Source of the DNA: Pagrus major
Taxonomy: Eukaryota; Chordata; Actinopteri; Spariformes; Sparidae
Reading direction: 5' to 3'
Length of the DNA stretch: 64,000 nucleotides
NCBI RefSeq assembly: GCF_040436345.1
Contig: NC_133221.1
Coordinates: 26,303,008 to 26,367,007, forward strand
How positions within the stretch are numbered: position 1 is the first letter of the stretch; each line of letters begins with the position of its first letter. Of this stretch, positions 12,460 to 24,570 are shown in pieces. Made by a program: the position numbers and the translations under genes. The notes under the pieces were generated by a model, which was not told where the DNA came from, did not search any database, and saw only the letters and a program-made list of their open reading frames with translations.

Positions 12460-12909
12460 GCTTGGTACATAGGACAAAGTCCATGTGTGTATTTCCGCAG
12501 CCCAGTTTGGCATTGCATAATAGGAGTTTTACTTTGAAAGTTTCGCCCGGAATTCTTGTCTGTACTCGCGTGCTTGATATTCGTGTCCTGAGCGCGAGCA
12601 GCCAGACGCGTTTGCGTTGAAGAGAAGCATCCAGACTTTGCGCACACGGACCGAAGTTTCTAGATTAGTTTAAGTTTAACTACAGACGTCTCCACTTACC
12701 GGCTGCTTGATCATGTTCAACGAATGAGAAAGACAAGAAGCCGCCTGGATGTGACTCATATTAATTATGATTCCTCTCACTATGATTTAGTGACTTCATG
12801 GGAACGCGCTCCTCGGGGCTGTGGAGGATATATGGTTGACTCCAGAACACATTAAAATTTGTGTTAGCCTATAAATTGCCTTTCGGAGGAACTAACTCAT
12901 AACATTGTG

Positions 12910-15900
12910 ATGGAGAGCCACCTGTGTTTCACATGGATGCTGTTGTGTTTGCTCCTGCGGTCGATGGCTGCACAGAACACCCCACCTGAAGGAGGTAAGC
13001 TCCCTCACACATGGACACAATTGATCCAGCGGAATCCATATTTATTATAATATAGGAAAACGTGCCAGGGATCGATTTGTAAGCCATGGCTGAAAGAGGA
13101 AAACCAAACTAAGTAGCAATAAAATGAAATGAAAGATTAAAGGTGCACTGTGTAGTTTTGTGTTGTTGAATCAGAGGAGAAAGATCTGCCTCAACAAACT
13201 AATTAAACTGTGTTTGTTTTCATGACTGAATACACTGAATAAACACACTGACCTTAAAGGGCATCACAGTTTCATACTGCTTTAGTTTGTTTATATTTGG
13301 CGGACCCTGCCACCTTTCTAGCTTCAAGCCTCCATCTGGGGAGCTTATTTTCCTCTGAGAACAGTTTGTTTATTCAGTTATGGGAAAAAAAATATTTCAG
13401 AGTTTGTATTATTACCTCATTAATGTTGTAAATATTAAACTTGAGTTTGAATTTCTTTTCCAAAACAACATGGTGCCCCTTTAATATCTGTTTTTTGGGA
13501 CCAATATACACTTTAGCATCATATTGTGCTGATCTAAAAACTTCCTACAGTTATTCTTTACACAGCTTTGTCCTAGGTTAATATAAACTCAGTTTATATT
13601 AGTGGCACATAATATTAGATGCACTTTGCCACTAGAAACTGATGCTGCTGCAGGAGGTGGAGAGACTGTCTGGGCTCAGGGTGGATCAGGGTGGGGTTGA
13701 TATTACACCAGTGTTCTCAGCGAACTGGCACATCTCCAGGTATAGAATTGGGAGTTGATGAAACCCGACAGCCTGGGGCAGTGGTTCCCCAAGAAGAGGG
13801 AGGGAGGGGGCAGTACGGGACCACCCTGGCTCCTGCCGAAGGCTTCAGGTGCTCCCCCCTATAGCAGGAAAAAAGAGGGTTGAATTCCAAATGATTGTCT
13901 GCTGATGAAATCTCTTGGCATTACAGCAGCGGTTTCCATGGGAAGGACAAAGCAGGCTCTCAGCTCACATTTGAATTATTATTTTGTTCCTTCAAGGGGC
14001 ACTGTGTACGTTTTGGAGAAGAAGTACAAACTCAGAATTTCAGTATTTTCAATATTTATGAGGTGATAACAAATACTCGAATATATTCATTTTTCCATAA
14101 CTGAATAAACAAGCTGCTGCTTTGAAGGTATACGGTGGCGGGGTCTGCCAAATATAAACAAAACAAGATGAAATTATGTTGTCCTTAAAAGTTAAGAGAG
14201 TTTTTTTAGTTTGTTTAGGCATAAAAAAATCAGTCAATGAAGATTTTCCTCACTTAAACTACATAGTGCACCTTTAAAGTAATAATCCGATGAGAAAAGA
14301 GAACAGAGCAAGTGACAGATTTTACCTACAGTTTACAAAATAAACTTAATACGATAAAATTTTAAAGTGATCTTTCTTTACCTCACAAAGACACTCACAC
14401 TCAATGAGTTTATAAGTTATGTCACACACATCTCTATTAATCCTTAGTTGTGATCATTGACTCCAGATCAGCAGCTTGATTCACAAACACAACACAAACA
14501 AGAACTATCAGCCGTTATCACAGCGGTGCCTTCACGCCTTGCGGTAAATCACAAGACCATGAAGTGTCTGAGGGGCTAAACTTGGATGTCGCCGAGTCTG
14601 TCAGTGAGAGCGGATCTTTATGTCTGTGTTAACATACTAGTGAGTGAGATGCTGACACTTTGCTATTTCCATTAATAGGGACCCGAGGAGACTGAACCAA
14701 CATAGCCTACAGTAATTGGGCTTTTCATAAGTGCACTTGCTGCTATTAATGTCAACCTTGTGTAATGAAGAGCTTACCATTCCCACACCCACAGAAAGAG
14801 AGGGAACATGCAGCCCAATTTATGGGCAATTATAAGTAATTAAAAGGGAAATAACCTGAGGCTCTGACTATTGACCTGAAATTAAATTTGTCTTTTGCGG
14901 TTCTCATATTCTTGCTACATTTCTTCCCACAAAACCTATATTGTCTTATTTGTGCATGTGTCAGTGTCGGACTCAGAACATACCCATGTGTTCAGCAGGT
15001 TGCAAGACCTGCTCCGCTCCCGTACTGTTTTACTGGGGCCACCTGAGGTTTCATGTTTCCACCATCACATCACTCGAGCGCTAATAGTGCACCTATAAAT
15101 CCCATTTATCGTGCGTACGATAACAGCAGGCTGCGTTTAAGCGCGCCCCCTCTCTAGATAAACAGACGTCAACATATGGTTTCAGATAAAGACATACCTG
15201 CACAAAGGTGGAGGTAGGGGGGCCATGATACGGAGCAGCCCCCCGCGCTCCAAAGTCCAAACAACAAGACGGATGTAAGGAATTCTTTAGGCTGATGGAG
15301 AGAAAGGCGGCGAGTGTGGACGTCTGCATGTGTGTGTGTGTGTGTATATATGTGGGATTTTTGTATGCATACCTTGCAGCCTTTTAAGCTTTCAACACCT
15401 CCGAGTCTTATCAACACCTCATCTCATGTGTTGAACATTGAAATATTAAAAAAATGAGGCATTCAGAAACGGTTTCCGAAGGTGTCTGAGTCTGTGCTTG
15501 TAAGTGCGGCATTATCTCACTATATCTGAATCTGGCACATTTATTTTTCTTTTCTCTTTAACCCTAGCTCTGAGATTCTAACAGTGGGCGTTTTTTCTAG
15601 GATGACTGCACACTCAGATGATCTGCAACCAAATATTGCCTCAATTGCTGCTGCTGCTCCTTTTCTTTCTTTCTCTGCCTCTCTGCTCTGTATATGGCTA
15701 TCCAACATTCCTCCTCGTCTCTCGCTTGGAACTGCCAGTACAACCCACCCCCCAAACCCTCACTCTCCTTTTAACGCCTTTTATTTCCCCTTGTCCCACC
15801 TCCTTTCTCCACTCCCTCTCCCTTCACCACTAATGCCCAGCAGCTACTGTTTTCCCTCCCTCCTGTCCTTCACTCTTGGCACATGCTTTTAACGACGCTT

Positions 15901-18900
15901 CTGTTTTGAAAGACGGAAAATTGGGGGGAAAAATCCACTCTAAGGCTCAGGGCTTGAATGCCTTTCATCCATCATCCACTTCTAAAGTTATCATAATGCC
16001 GGCATCATTTTGTAGTTCCAATGTTTGTTTTGATTTCATCTTATCTTTGCTGTAATTACTTGTTTCTTACTCGCTTCTGACTCTGCTGCTTTCATGTTGA
16101 CAATATCCCCTATAAAAGTTGTGCGACTGTTCCAAGAAGGTCAACCGAGAATGGGAGGGAGATTCCAAATGTGTGTGCGTCAGTGAAGCATGAGAGGGGA
16201 TCAGAGGAAAGGACTCATACAGGGAGTTGCACATAATTCCCACATCAGCATCTAAAGGCAGCATATTAATGACTGTATTAATTTATTTCTCCCCCACAGT
16301 GCTGAACTGCTGCGAGGGTGACGTCCTCTTCTTACTGGACTCCTCAGGGAGTGTGTCGTCCTACGAGCACTCCCGCATGCTCACCTTCCTGTCTGAGCTC
16401 CTCCGCCCCTTCTCGCTGGGAGAGGACCAGGTGAGGGTGGGACTCTTGCAGGTGGGCACCCAACCGCGCCTGGAGTTTGGCTTTGACAGCCACAGCACCC
16501 AAAGTGGCCTCCAGGGGGCTTTGAAGAACACCAAACCTCTCAGGGGGGACACCAACACTGTGGAAGCACTGAGGATGGCAAAGGAGCGGGTGCTGAGACC
16601 CGGAGCACCGGGCAGGGCCCGGGCAGGGCTCCCAAGAGTGCTTGTGTGGTTGACGGATGGGGTGAAACCCGGTGATGTGGTTGGACCAATGGCCGAGCTG
16701 CAGGAGGAAGGCGTGGCTGTGCTGGTGGTCTCAACTGGGCATGGCAACTACCTGGTGTTGAGGCAAGTGGCGAGTCCACCTGTGGAGAACCACCTGTACT
16801 TTGTGGACATCGATGATCTGAGTATCATCACAGACGACCTGCGGGATGCCATCATTGGTAAGTATGGTGCGAGGTATCTGGGGATTCTTGAGGTACAAGG
16901 TATAGCATCCAAAGTGTGCCAGAAAATGTATTCATTTTTTAGTGTTTAATAATAATCAAATAATAAATTATGAATATTCTATGAATAAAATCATCACAAA
17001 ATAGAGGATCTCTTTTGTTAATCTATTTACTAATATGTCTGTCAATCAGAACCCTTGTTACCGCTTTGTGTTCTGGACTCTGATTTTATTATTAGATGGC
17101 ACATTGCTTACATGTCTTTTATTTAAAGAAAAATAGAAACGTTTTTAATGCAGGAGACAAATTAATTGTAAGAAAAATATTGTCACGCAAAGTGCATACC
17201 TCCGCCAAGGCCCAACAGTCTCCTTTTGTACTCACTCATAGATACCAGCCACCTAAATACGCCTGATTTTTTTCATCATGATCCATGCATTATTCCCTGA
17301 GAAATACACGCAAATGTTGAAAAACACAAAGCTTGCAGCTAGTTGGAGAATGTAGTCATTTAGCTGCTAAAGATTAGATATTTGCTTCAATTGTTGGTTC
17401 GAGTTTATTACACTGACAGTTAACAGCCACTTGTCTTTACAGAAACAATGTCCGGTGTAGTCTGTATAATCAAGCTGCAGAAACACCCTTTACCAAAAAA
17501 CTGTCCCTATAAACATATATGTTTCCGTAGCAGGAACAGCCTCATTCAAACGGCTACAATCACACTAGCTGCCTGCCCACTCAGCTACACAAAGTTACAT
17601 TACATGTCTCTGTGCTTCACCCTAATTCCACACATGCTCCTGAAGACAGTGAGACTGAATAGGAAGCCGGGACGTTGCGAGTGTCTATGTGCATGTGTAA
17701 GAGTCCCTGTAATGAGATATGACGATCTATTAATGGATTAATGATTCAGCTTCGCTTACTGCATCTTCCAACACTATGCCAACCATGACACATATATATA
17801 TATTTACAGATATAGAACGGGGGTGGTTGCCCACTTCTCCGGCCAGATTAGGTAACTGCCATTACACTCACAAGGGAGATCTGATTAATTCTACAGTATA
17901 TGATGCAGCTGTAGACATGATGCATGGCATAAATAAGGCTTGTGTGCAACAAGGAGAAATGCTTGAGTCTTTGCTGAGTACCTAAAGATCCTGTCACAGA
18001 TATCAATGCCTCTGCGGCATTTGTTATTTTGTTGCAGGGCCTCACTGGGTTGGCTATTTCAAGTTGTCTTGTTGTCGGGTTATGAATGCATCCAGAAACC
18101 CAAGTCTGGCTGTCTACGTGGGTGGCTGTCTGAAACCAAGGCATTTTTAGCACTCTGTCTCATCCTCTTTTCTGTCACCAGCCGTCTCTGTGTCTTCGCA
18201 GAATTATAACTTGTCCCTAAATCCTGACAGACCCATGTGCACACGGTAACTTCATTCATCTTTGTCCTCCAACAGAGATTATCCGAGCTGAGCGAATCAC
18301 CGTCCGTGATGTCTCCACTAACTCTGCCACGCTCCAGTGGCGACCCGTTCTGTCTGGTTTGACGGGCCAATACGAGGTCCGCTTCGCTCCAGTTCCGACG
18401 GGTGGAGCAGGAGGTGGTGGTGGAACTGGGACCAGTCAGAGCACCAGTGGTAGTCAGTACCAAAGACTGATACGAGGACCAGATTCCAACACCGCCCAGC
18501 TAACAGGCCTGAAGCCTGACACCACCTATACTGCCACACTGACCCCGGAGTCCAATGAGCAATCGTTTAACGCACTCTCTGTCTCCTTCACAACAAAGCC
18601 AGGTTAGTTTACATCCTATTGACACATTGTGTCATGTCCCATAAATGTGCACTTCCTTTGCTATTTACTGTAAATGTTTTCATTGGGCTGTGCACTGACT
18701 AAAATACTTGATGAACTGTTAAAATTATCACGGGTTTCTTATATAATGATGAGAGGTTGACAGAGAGGTTGTTTTTTTTTGTCTCCGCACACACCAGAGG
18801 TGATGAGCCCAGCTACGGTAATGGTCTCTGAGTCGGGGGAAACCAGTGTTCGGGTGAGTTGGGGTCCTCTGCAGCCGGAGACGGTCACAAGTTACTATGT

Positions 18901-21687
18901 CGAGTACTCCGCCTTGCCCAGGGGCAAGCTCCACGCTACGACAGTGAGCCGAACGCAAAACTCCACGCTCCTCAGAGGCCTCCAACCAGATACCACTTAC
19001 TTGGTCACTGTTAGTGCCCGCCACGCCTCAGGCAAGGAGAAGGCCATGTCTGTTAAAGCGTGCACTCAGGAAGGTGAGCTACATGAAGAAACTGCAGTTG
19101 AACTAGGTGATCAAGGATCCATTTACGCTAATCCTAATCCTACACAGCCTGGTCCTTTCTGGGTCTTAAATTTCAGATAATGACTAGCATTTCCATTCAG
19201 TTTCGACTAGTCCAAGGCCAGTTCTGAGCAGCCAGGGGAGCTTGAGCCTGTCAAATTTTCGATTATCAAATTAATTATTCTATTAAAGCATTTCTGTTTT
19301 CCATTAGCTTCTACTTTTTTTTGTCCTTATTCATATCCTCTCTGACTAACATGTCTGTGGTCTCCATTTCCAGTGACTCCAGCCCTGGCAGACCTCCAGC
19401 TGACCACAGTGGGAAGTGACTCAGTGCAGGTCGACTGGAAGGTCAGCGTACCAGGTCTGAGGGGCTACTGGCTCACCTGGGAGGGAGAGCAAAGCTCTGA
19501 CCAGCACTCTTCCTTCTATTTGCCGCCCGATTCTCTGTCAACGCGCCTCACAAACCTCCCCCCATCGGCTAGAGTTTGTGTGTCACCCATTTACAGGACG
19601 GCACGGGGAGAGGGACTGTGCTGCACGGCGGAGTTTCATTCAAGTGAGTGGCGACCATTTCATGTTATGAAGTGAATTTCTGCAGTTAGTTAGGTCAATT
19701 TTTTATGGGAATAGTTGGACAGTTTGGGAAATATAGTTATTTGCTTTTTCTCAGAGACTTAGGTGTTTACAACACAATTAGAGCCAGGCTGCAATTAGCC
19801 TAGCTTAGCATAAAAACAGCTAACCTGCCTCTCTCCAAAGTTAAAAAAGTCACCTACCAGGACATCTAAAACACAAAAATGATATATCATATCTAATTTT
19901 TTTTGTCAATAATAAATTACTTTGTGGTTTTAGAGGGTAGTTTCATGGTCTTACTATTTCTTGATGAACAACAACAACAAACAATAAATGACCTCCACGA
20001 GTCACAGCGTAGCCTCTGCTGCTCAGAAGTGCTGGCTGGATAGATAAACTATTCTTCATGAAATAGTTATACCACACAACTTCCTTTAAAACCATGTATT
20101 TGTTTTTACGTATTAAACAGAGAAAGACAGATACAGTTTTTCACTCTTACGCTTTGTTTACAGGCAGATTTTTTTTACTTTGGAGGGAACAGACTAGCTG
20201 TTAGCACACTTTTAGCTTCCTGGCTTAACCTCCATAGCCGACTCAAAAGACAAAAGAGACAGTTTGGGAAATACAGTTATTCACTTTCATTCCAAGAGTT
20301 CGATGAAAAGGTTGATACCGCTCTCATATCAGCTGCCTAGCATCCAGCAGAGACTGTGGGAAATGACTGGTCACGACCTATAAATTGTCCAACACATAGC
20401 TAGGCTAAACTTTGTAAAATGCTGATTTGTTACAATGAGATATAACTTATTAATCAATGAGCTTTAGAGGTGCTTGTAGGTTCAGACACTAGAGTGGTAT
20501 CAATCTCTTCATCTAACTCTTGGAAAGAAACATGTATGTATTTCTCAAAATGTCAAATGTTTTCTTTAGCTCACAAACATGAGAGTAGCATTGATCTTCT
20601 CATCTATCTCTCGGGAAAAAAGTCATTACAACTAGGCCTATTCCCCAAAAGGTCAAACTATTAGGCTACTCATAACTCTATTCCCCTAAATTACAAAAAA
20701 CAAAAACAAAAAAACAACAAAAAAACTATATTTGTTTCTTTTTACTTTAACTGGTTCTCATTTTATTGTCCAGGTTTTGATGTATCTGTGTCTGTCTCCC
20801 AAAATAACAGAAGTGAAAATACTTTTGTTCGTGGTGCTCTGCATCTCTCTTCATAATCAGTTTCCTGGTTAAGATAGATTATCCACAGACCTAACAATCA
20901 AAACTATTTATTTGTTTTTTACCGGACTAAATATCCCTGAAATGGCTTTTTTTTAAATGTAATTTTTCATTAATGTGAACACCCTCAATTGTGTTGGGTA
21001 GGAGAAAGAAAAATAATTGTATTGTATAGAATGTATTTTGAGTGAACAGGCCCTTTAAGATGAATCATGTTTCTGTTGGACTCCAGATTAATCCCTATTC
21101 ATAGCTACAAGACAGTTTATTACACAACACTTTGACTTTTCCCCAAATGTTTAAATGTCTGAATGTCAGTGTCTCAACTGCATATTTCTCCCTCTGCTCC
21201 TCAGATGCATTAGCATATGGCTACCAATCATAGCATCTCTGAACTGCAAGAGCACCTTACCAAACATGGAGGGACGATGGCTGACTTGAAGAATGCTGAC
21301 TTTCATCCATAATTCTTTTCCCTGCCTCTCCCCTCTGTGGATATCATCCAAGAGAGATGTGAGGTTTGGCTTACTGAGCACTCATGTGGAAACCATAGAC
21401 ACTTAAGAGTGGTCCAGGACAATATGGCCACATGTTGACTGCAACAATCTGCATCACAGGGGACTGTTTGCTTTTTTATTTCCATTGTCTCATCTGGTTG
21501 ACACCTGTAGTAAATGTATTGATTCAGTTTAAAGATGCAGAAAGATTTACCCTCTGTCTGTTTTGCAGATACAGAGCAGGGCATGTGGGGAATGTTGGAT
21601 GTTTTACGTGTCTTGTTTTGGAGAAAGGCTTTGCACCATATGTGGGCTTCGTGCCCAAATCAGCGATTCTTTCTCAATCTCTGCTAA
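12910..21687 (+). CDS. vwa1: von Willebrand factor A domain-containing protein 1 (WARP), three FN3 repeats
   Basis: Six coding exons: 12910-12994, 16300-16857, 18276-18602, 18798-19073, 19374-19643, 21569-21687. All introns are GT-AG and all are phase 1. The predicted protein has 544 residues. Residues 1-22 are a hydrophobic signal peptide (MESHLCFTWMLLCLLL...). The VWA domain (about 33-214) keeps a complete metal-binding MIDAS: D42, S44 and S46 in DSSGS, T113 in RGDTNT, and D148 in WLTDG. Three FN3 repeats follow, one per exon (about 215-323, 324-415, 416-505), then a 39-residue tail. VLVWLTDG, VVSTGHGN and LYFVDIDDL strongly resemble mammalian VWA1. That protein is secreted into basement membrane and pericellular matrix of cartilage, nerve and muscle, and binds perlecan. 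Mammalian VWA1 has about 445 residues and two FN3 repeats. The third repeat here lacks the usual Y in its last strands. The last exon is the least certain part. A paralogue of vwa1 cannot be excluded. Confidence 0.88.
13137..13484. mobile_element. TTAA-bounded MITE, GGTGCACTATGTAG family, copy 1
   Basis: Lies in vwa1 intron 1. It begins TTAAAGGTGCACTGTGTAG and ends ACATGGTGCCCCTTTAA, which are inverted termini with TTAA edges. The interior resembles the copies at 13991-14277 and 47288-47618: a TATTTGGCGGACCCTGCCA segment and a TTTATTCAGTTATGGG segment. It has no coding capacity. Confidence 0.7.
13991..14277. mobile_element. TTAA-bounded MITE, GGTGCACTATGTAG family, copy 2
   Basis: Lies in vwa1 intron 1, about 500 bases after copy 1. 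It starts TTCAAGGGGCACTGTGTACG and ends CTACATAGTGCACCTTTAA. The interior holds TTTTCCATAACTGAATAAAC and GGTGGCGGGGTCTGCCAAA, which are the reverse complement of words in copy 1. It is therefore in the opposite orientation. Confidence 0.7.
17185..17345. repeat. Probable eroded teleost interspersed repeat
   Basis: Within vwa1 intron 2. CATACCTCCGCCAAGGCC followed by CATCATGATCCATGCATTAT resembles a repeat tail common in fish genomes. Recognised from memory only; class not assigned. Confidence 0.35.
19700..20670. repeat. Cluster of teleost repeat copies in vwa1 intron 5
   Basis: Two direct starts are visible: GGACAGTTTGGGAAATATAG near 19715 and GACAGTTTGGGAAATACAGT near 20259. The first continues with AATTAGCCTAGCTTAGCATA and CCTCTCTCCAAAG. 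The second continues with GATACCGCTCTCATATCAGC. At about 20481-20560 and 20579-20665 the same words appear inverted (GTGGTATCAATCTCTTCATC, AGCATTGATCTTCTCATC). This matches a teleost repeat I recall, so the intron grew by several insertions. Boundaries are approximate. Confidence 0.6.
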
Positions 21688-22060
21688 CACTCAGAGAACA
21701 TCTGATTTACATTTACAATCAATATAAATATGCCTTGTACTTAAATGACTTCTCTCAGCACATGCTTGATACTTGTGTGTGTGCAGGGGACATTAATATG
21801 CGGTCCCTAATAACAGGATCTTCCAGGACTGCTCTGAACTCTCAAGAAATTATGACCAGACCAGCCACATGCCCTGAAAACTACGGAGATGCTGCATATG
21901 ATACAGATGAGAGTAACAGAGAGTAGTCCTGTGTTGGAAGTAGATCCATCATTCATATTTATTAATCAAGAATTGTTTAAATGTAAGAATTAATAGCATA
22001 CATTATTTACTGACATGCTGTTTACATTATGAGACTGATACCTTTTTAAGCCAGTCTTTG

Positions 22061-22074
22061 CTGCCCTCTACTGA
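22061..22074 (-). promoter_or_regulatory. CTCF-like motif, minus orientation
   Basis: Read on the minus strand the site is TCAGTAGAGGGCAG, which fits 13 of 14 positions of CCASYAGRKGGCRS. It lies in the probable vwa1 3' UTR. Occupancy cannot be judged from sequence. Confidence 0.35.
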
Positions 22075-22176
22075 AAGGATCCTTGCAGTTACAGCTGATC
22101 GTCTTCTGTTACCCTCTCAGAGCAAATGTACTGTTTTATGTTTGTTGACCACTATTGAAATTTAACATGAGCTTGC

Positions 22177-22182
22177 AATAAA
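22177..22182 (+). terminator. Polyadenylation signal of vwa1
   Basis: A canonical AATAAA lies 490 bases after the vwa1 stop, followed by the T-rich GTCCTTTTCATAATTTTG. This gives a 3' UTR of about half a kilobase. Confidence 0.6.
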
Positions 22183-22375
22183 GTCCTTTTCATAATTTTG
22201 TTTATACTAATTGTTGTGTTTTATTATTACAGTGTGCACAGAGGTTAGGGCTAAATATTTTGCCACTGATTTTTACATGTCAAATTCATATTAAGAGTCA
22301 TGTGATTCAGTTTTAGCTTTGTACTTTAAGTTTGTTAGATAGCTCAAAACTATGATGTATGATTGATTCTATCTA

Positions 22376-22570
22376 TTAAAGCAACATTGTAGGCATTTTG
22401 TGCTAATTTCTACATAATGTAGAGAATTATATAATAATGTTAAGTCTTGAAAACTTGAAACAAGCGGTGGCGGGGAGAGACACCATTCACCCTATTACAA
22501 GACAATTTACCATCAAAATGATTGTGTAGCTGTTATTTTAAGGTAAAAAAGTTACATAATGTTGCTTTAA
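22376..22570. mobile_element. TTAA-bounded MITE, GCAACATTATG family
   Basis: It starts TTAAAGCAACATTGTAG and ends TACATAATGTTGCTTTAA. The ends are inverted repeats with TTAA at both edges over 195 bases. Inside is GGTGGCGGGGAGAGACACC. No coding capacity. It sits just downstream of vwa1. Confidence 0.7.
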
Positions 22571-24299
22571 ATACACTTCAGTCCTGCAGGGAAAATGTAG
22601 AAGCATGACAGCATGATCATACCACGGTTTTAAAGAGGAGAGATGATGTTCATGCTTGATACGTACAGACTGGAGCATTTTGTTCGTAGACTATTTTGCT
22701 CTAATTTGAAGGGAGCTGTCTTGGTATTTGCAGATTAAAATGGTAATAACTCCTTGAGAGCAGACTTTGATTATTCTACATAGGTCACATAAACACTCAA
22801 TGAAATGACTGGAGGAACTACACTGACTGTTTAATAGACTGGAGGAACTGAGAAGACATCTTTCATAAAGTATGTCAAGGCTTCCCCCTGCAGGTCAGTG
22901 AAAGCATCTTCAATTGTCCGCTGATGTTTCAGCTGTGAGTCATCATTTTGATAAACATCGGTGGTTAATATGCCAGTCTTTTCTGAAATAATGAGATGAA
23001 ATGCAGAATTGTCATTACAAGAATTTTAACCCACAAGTCTGAATATTGGAACAAATGCAGTTGAATGTTTACTGTATCATTTGTTCTTATTTAAAAGTCT
23101 GACAAATGAAGGTACTTCATCTCACTGATGAAGTCCTGTAAATCCACAGTCACACGAAGCAGTTCTGTTCATTGATTCACCAGATCCTATCAGAGATATT
23201 TAAGGCTACAGGCAGACAAATGGAATATATGGCCAACAACAAATCTTAACACACAGACTATATGTACAGAGTTACTGAGGACTTACCATGATATCGTCGC
23301 ATAATGTTGTGATGCTGTGCTGCCACTGATTCCCCTCATCAGGGGTTTAAGTTTACATTCTTTTTAGAATTGATAAGATGATGTTGTTTTCATAGTCTTT
23401 AGCCTAATCACACATTTAAGCACTAGTATACAGCTACAGAGTTTATTATGTCATAGGTGTAGAAGATTTGTGCAGTCATGTTTTAACTTTTTGAATATGG
23501 CTTGGATTTGACAACAAAGTCAACCTCACCAATTTAGGCCTTCATGAGCTATCCAGTAAGTAAAGTTTGAAACTAAAGGTTGTTTGATTGTCAACATTCT
23601 GTAAAACCCAAGAGAACACAAAGAACATGTCTGAAAGACAAGATAAGACTTTCTGTTTTGATACTTTATCCTACTGGTGACCATGTAATATGACCATTTA
23701 AAACCAGTTTAGGAGCTACTCCCAGCTCCTAATTCAAGGTTCAAGGTTCTTTATTTGTCACACACACAGATCATACAATATGAGGCGCAGTGAAATGCAC
23801 TTAAGGCCCTCCAGAGATTAGTTTATAGCTGGGAGGAGAAAACAGAAATGAAGAGAAGAAGAGAAAAGAAAATAGTAATAAGATATAGAGATGATAAGAT
23901 AAACATAAAATATTACAAATAAAATACTACATTATGTATACACATGTACACATTATACAGTAGATTATACATAATATATAGCCTAAACTGCAAATATATA
24001 TACAAGTACAAACTATACATAAATAATAATACATCCATCCAAACTAGATCCGGGTAACTTAAAATGTGGACTACTAATGGGACTGCAATACAAATCATAC
24101 TCTTTCGAAAAAACACATTAGTTTTCATCTTGTTTTATTTTAAGCTACTTTAAAAACAATAAGACATTTTTATTAAGATAACTTACAGTGAACCCCTTTT
24201 GCTCAATTGTTCTACATAATCATGCATCGCGCAATGTAATCTAACCTCTAGCTATTTGATTCCTTGATTTATTTCATATTAAAAATAATCTTACTTCTC
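22571..24299. other. vwa1-ralgapb intergenic stretch, no supported gene
   Basis: AT-rich sequence with a repeat fragment at about 23742-23830. The Tyr-rich minus-strand frame at 23913-24128 comes from ATA/TATA-rich DNA. No exon is supported. Confidence 0.55.
23742..23830. repeat. Teleost repeat fragment
   Basis: TTCAAGGTTCTTTATTTGTC, then GAGGCGCAGTGAAATGCACT. This wording matches a frequent teleost repeat tail that I recall as probably LINE-derived. The class is not certain. Confidence 0.45.
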
Positions 24300-24570
24300 T
24301 GAAAACACTTGAATGGGTGTCATGAAGGATTACAAGCGGACGAGAGTTCACCAGGAGCACCTGAAGGCAGCATCAGGTCTGATGCAGTTGCTGACCAGCC
24401 CTGCAGGGGGCGTCGATCTACGGATCCTGTTTCCCGTTAGCCCATCAAGCTGCAATATCCAAGCCTTGACATTGCGAAGATGGAGGCTGTTATGGTCTAG
24501 ACCAGGAAACATAGAAAGCACTAACTGCGAGTTTCAGAGCTCTGTTATGACAACATTTCCAGTCGGTCCA
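24300..24570 (+). promoter_or_regulatory. Probable ralgapb promoter region and non-coding first exon
   Basis: AGTCGGTCCAG followed by GTAAATGG near 24571 is a fair splice donor. The next acceptor, TGTGTGTCTGCAG ending at 25614, opens the exon holding the ralgapb start codon 43 bases later. Downstream (24600-24960) repeated GCTAACGTTAGC-type words and raised CpG fit a promoter-proximal first intron. A reading frame at 24313-24603 spans this segment and its donor; it has no recognisable domain and is probably leader sequence. The transcription start is not defined. Confidence 0.4.
24400..24413 (+). promoter_or_regulatory. CTCF-like motif, plus orientation
   Basis: CCTGCAGGGGGCGT matches 12 of 14 positions of the CTCF core CCASYAGRKGGCRS. 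It lies in the presumed ralgapb promoter region. Confidence 0.3.

Noticed and set aside
16361..16779. Two minus-strand frames of 79 and 128 codons
   Set aside because: They are antisense shadows of the GC-rich vwa1 VWA exon; the plus frame shows the domain.
21432..21926. 164-codon plus frame over the end of vwa1
   Set aside because: It is in another frame from the vwa1 last exon, contains a splice acceptor, and shows no domain.
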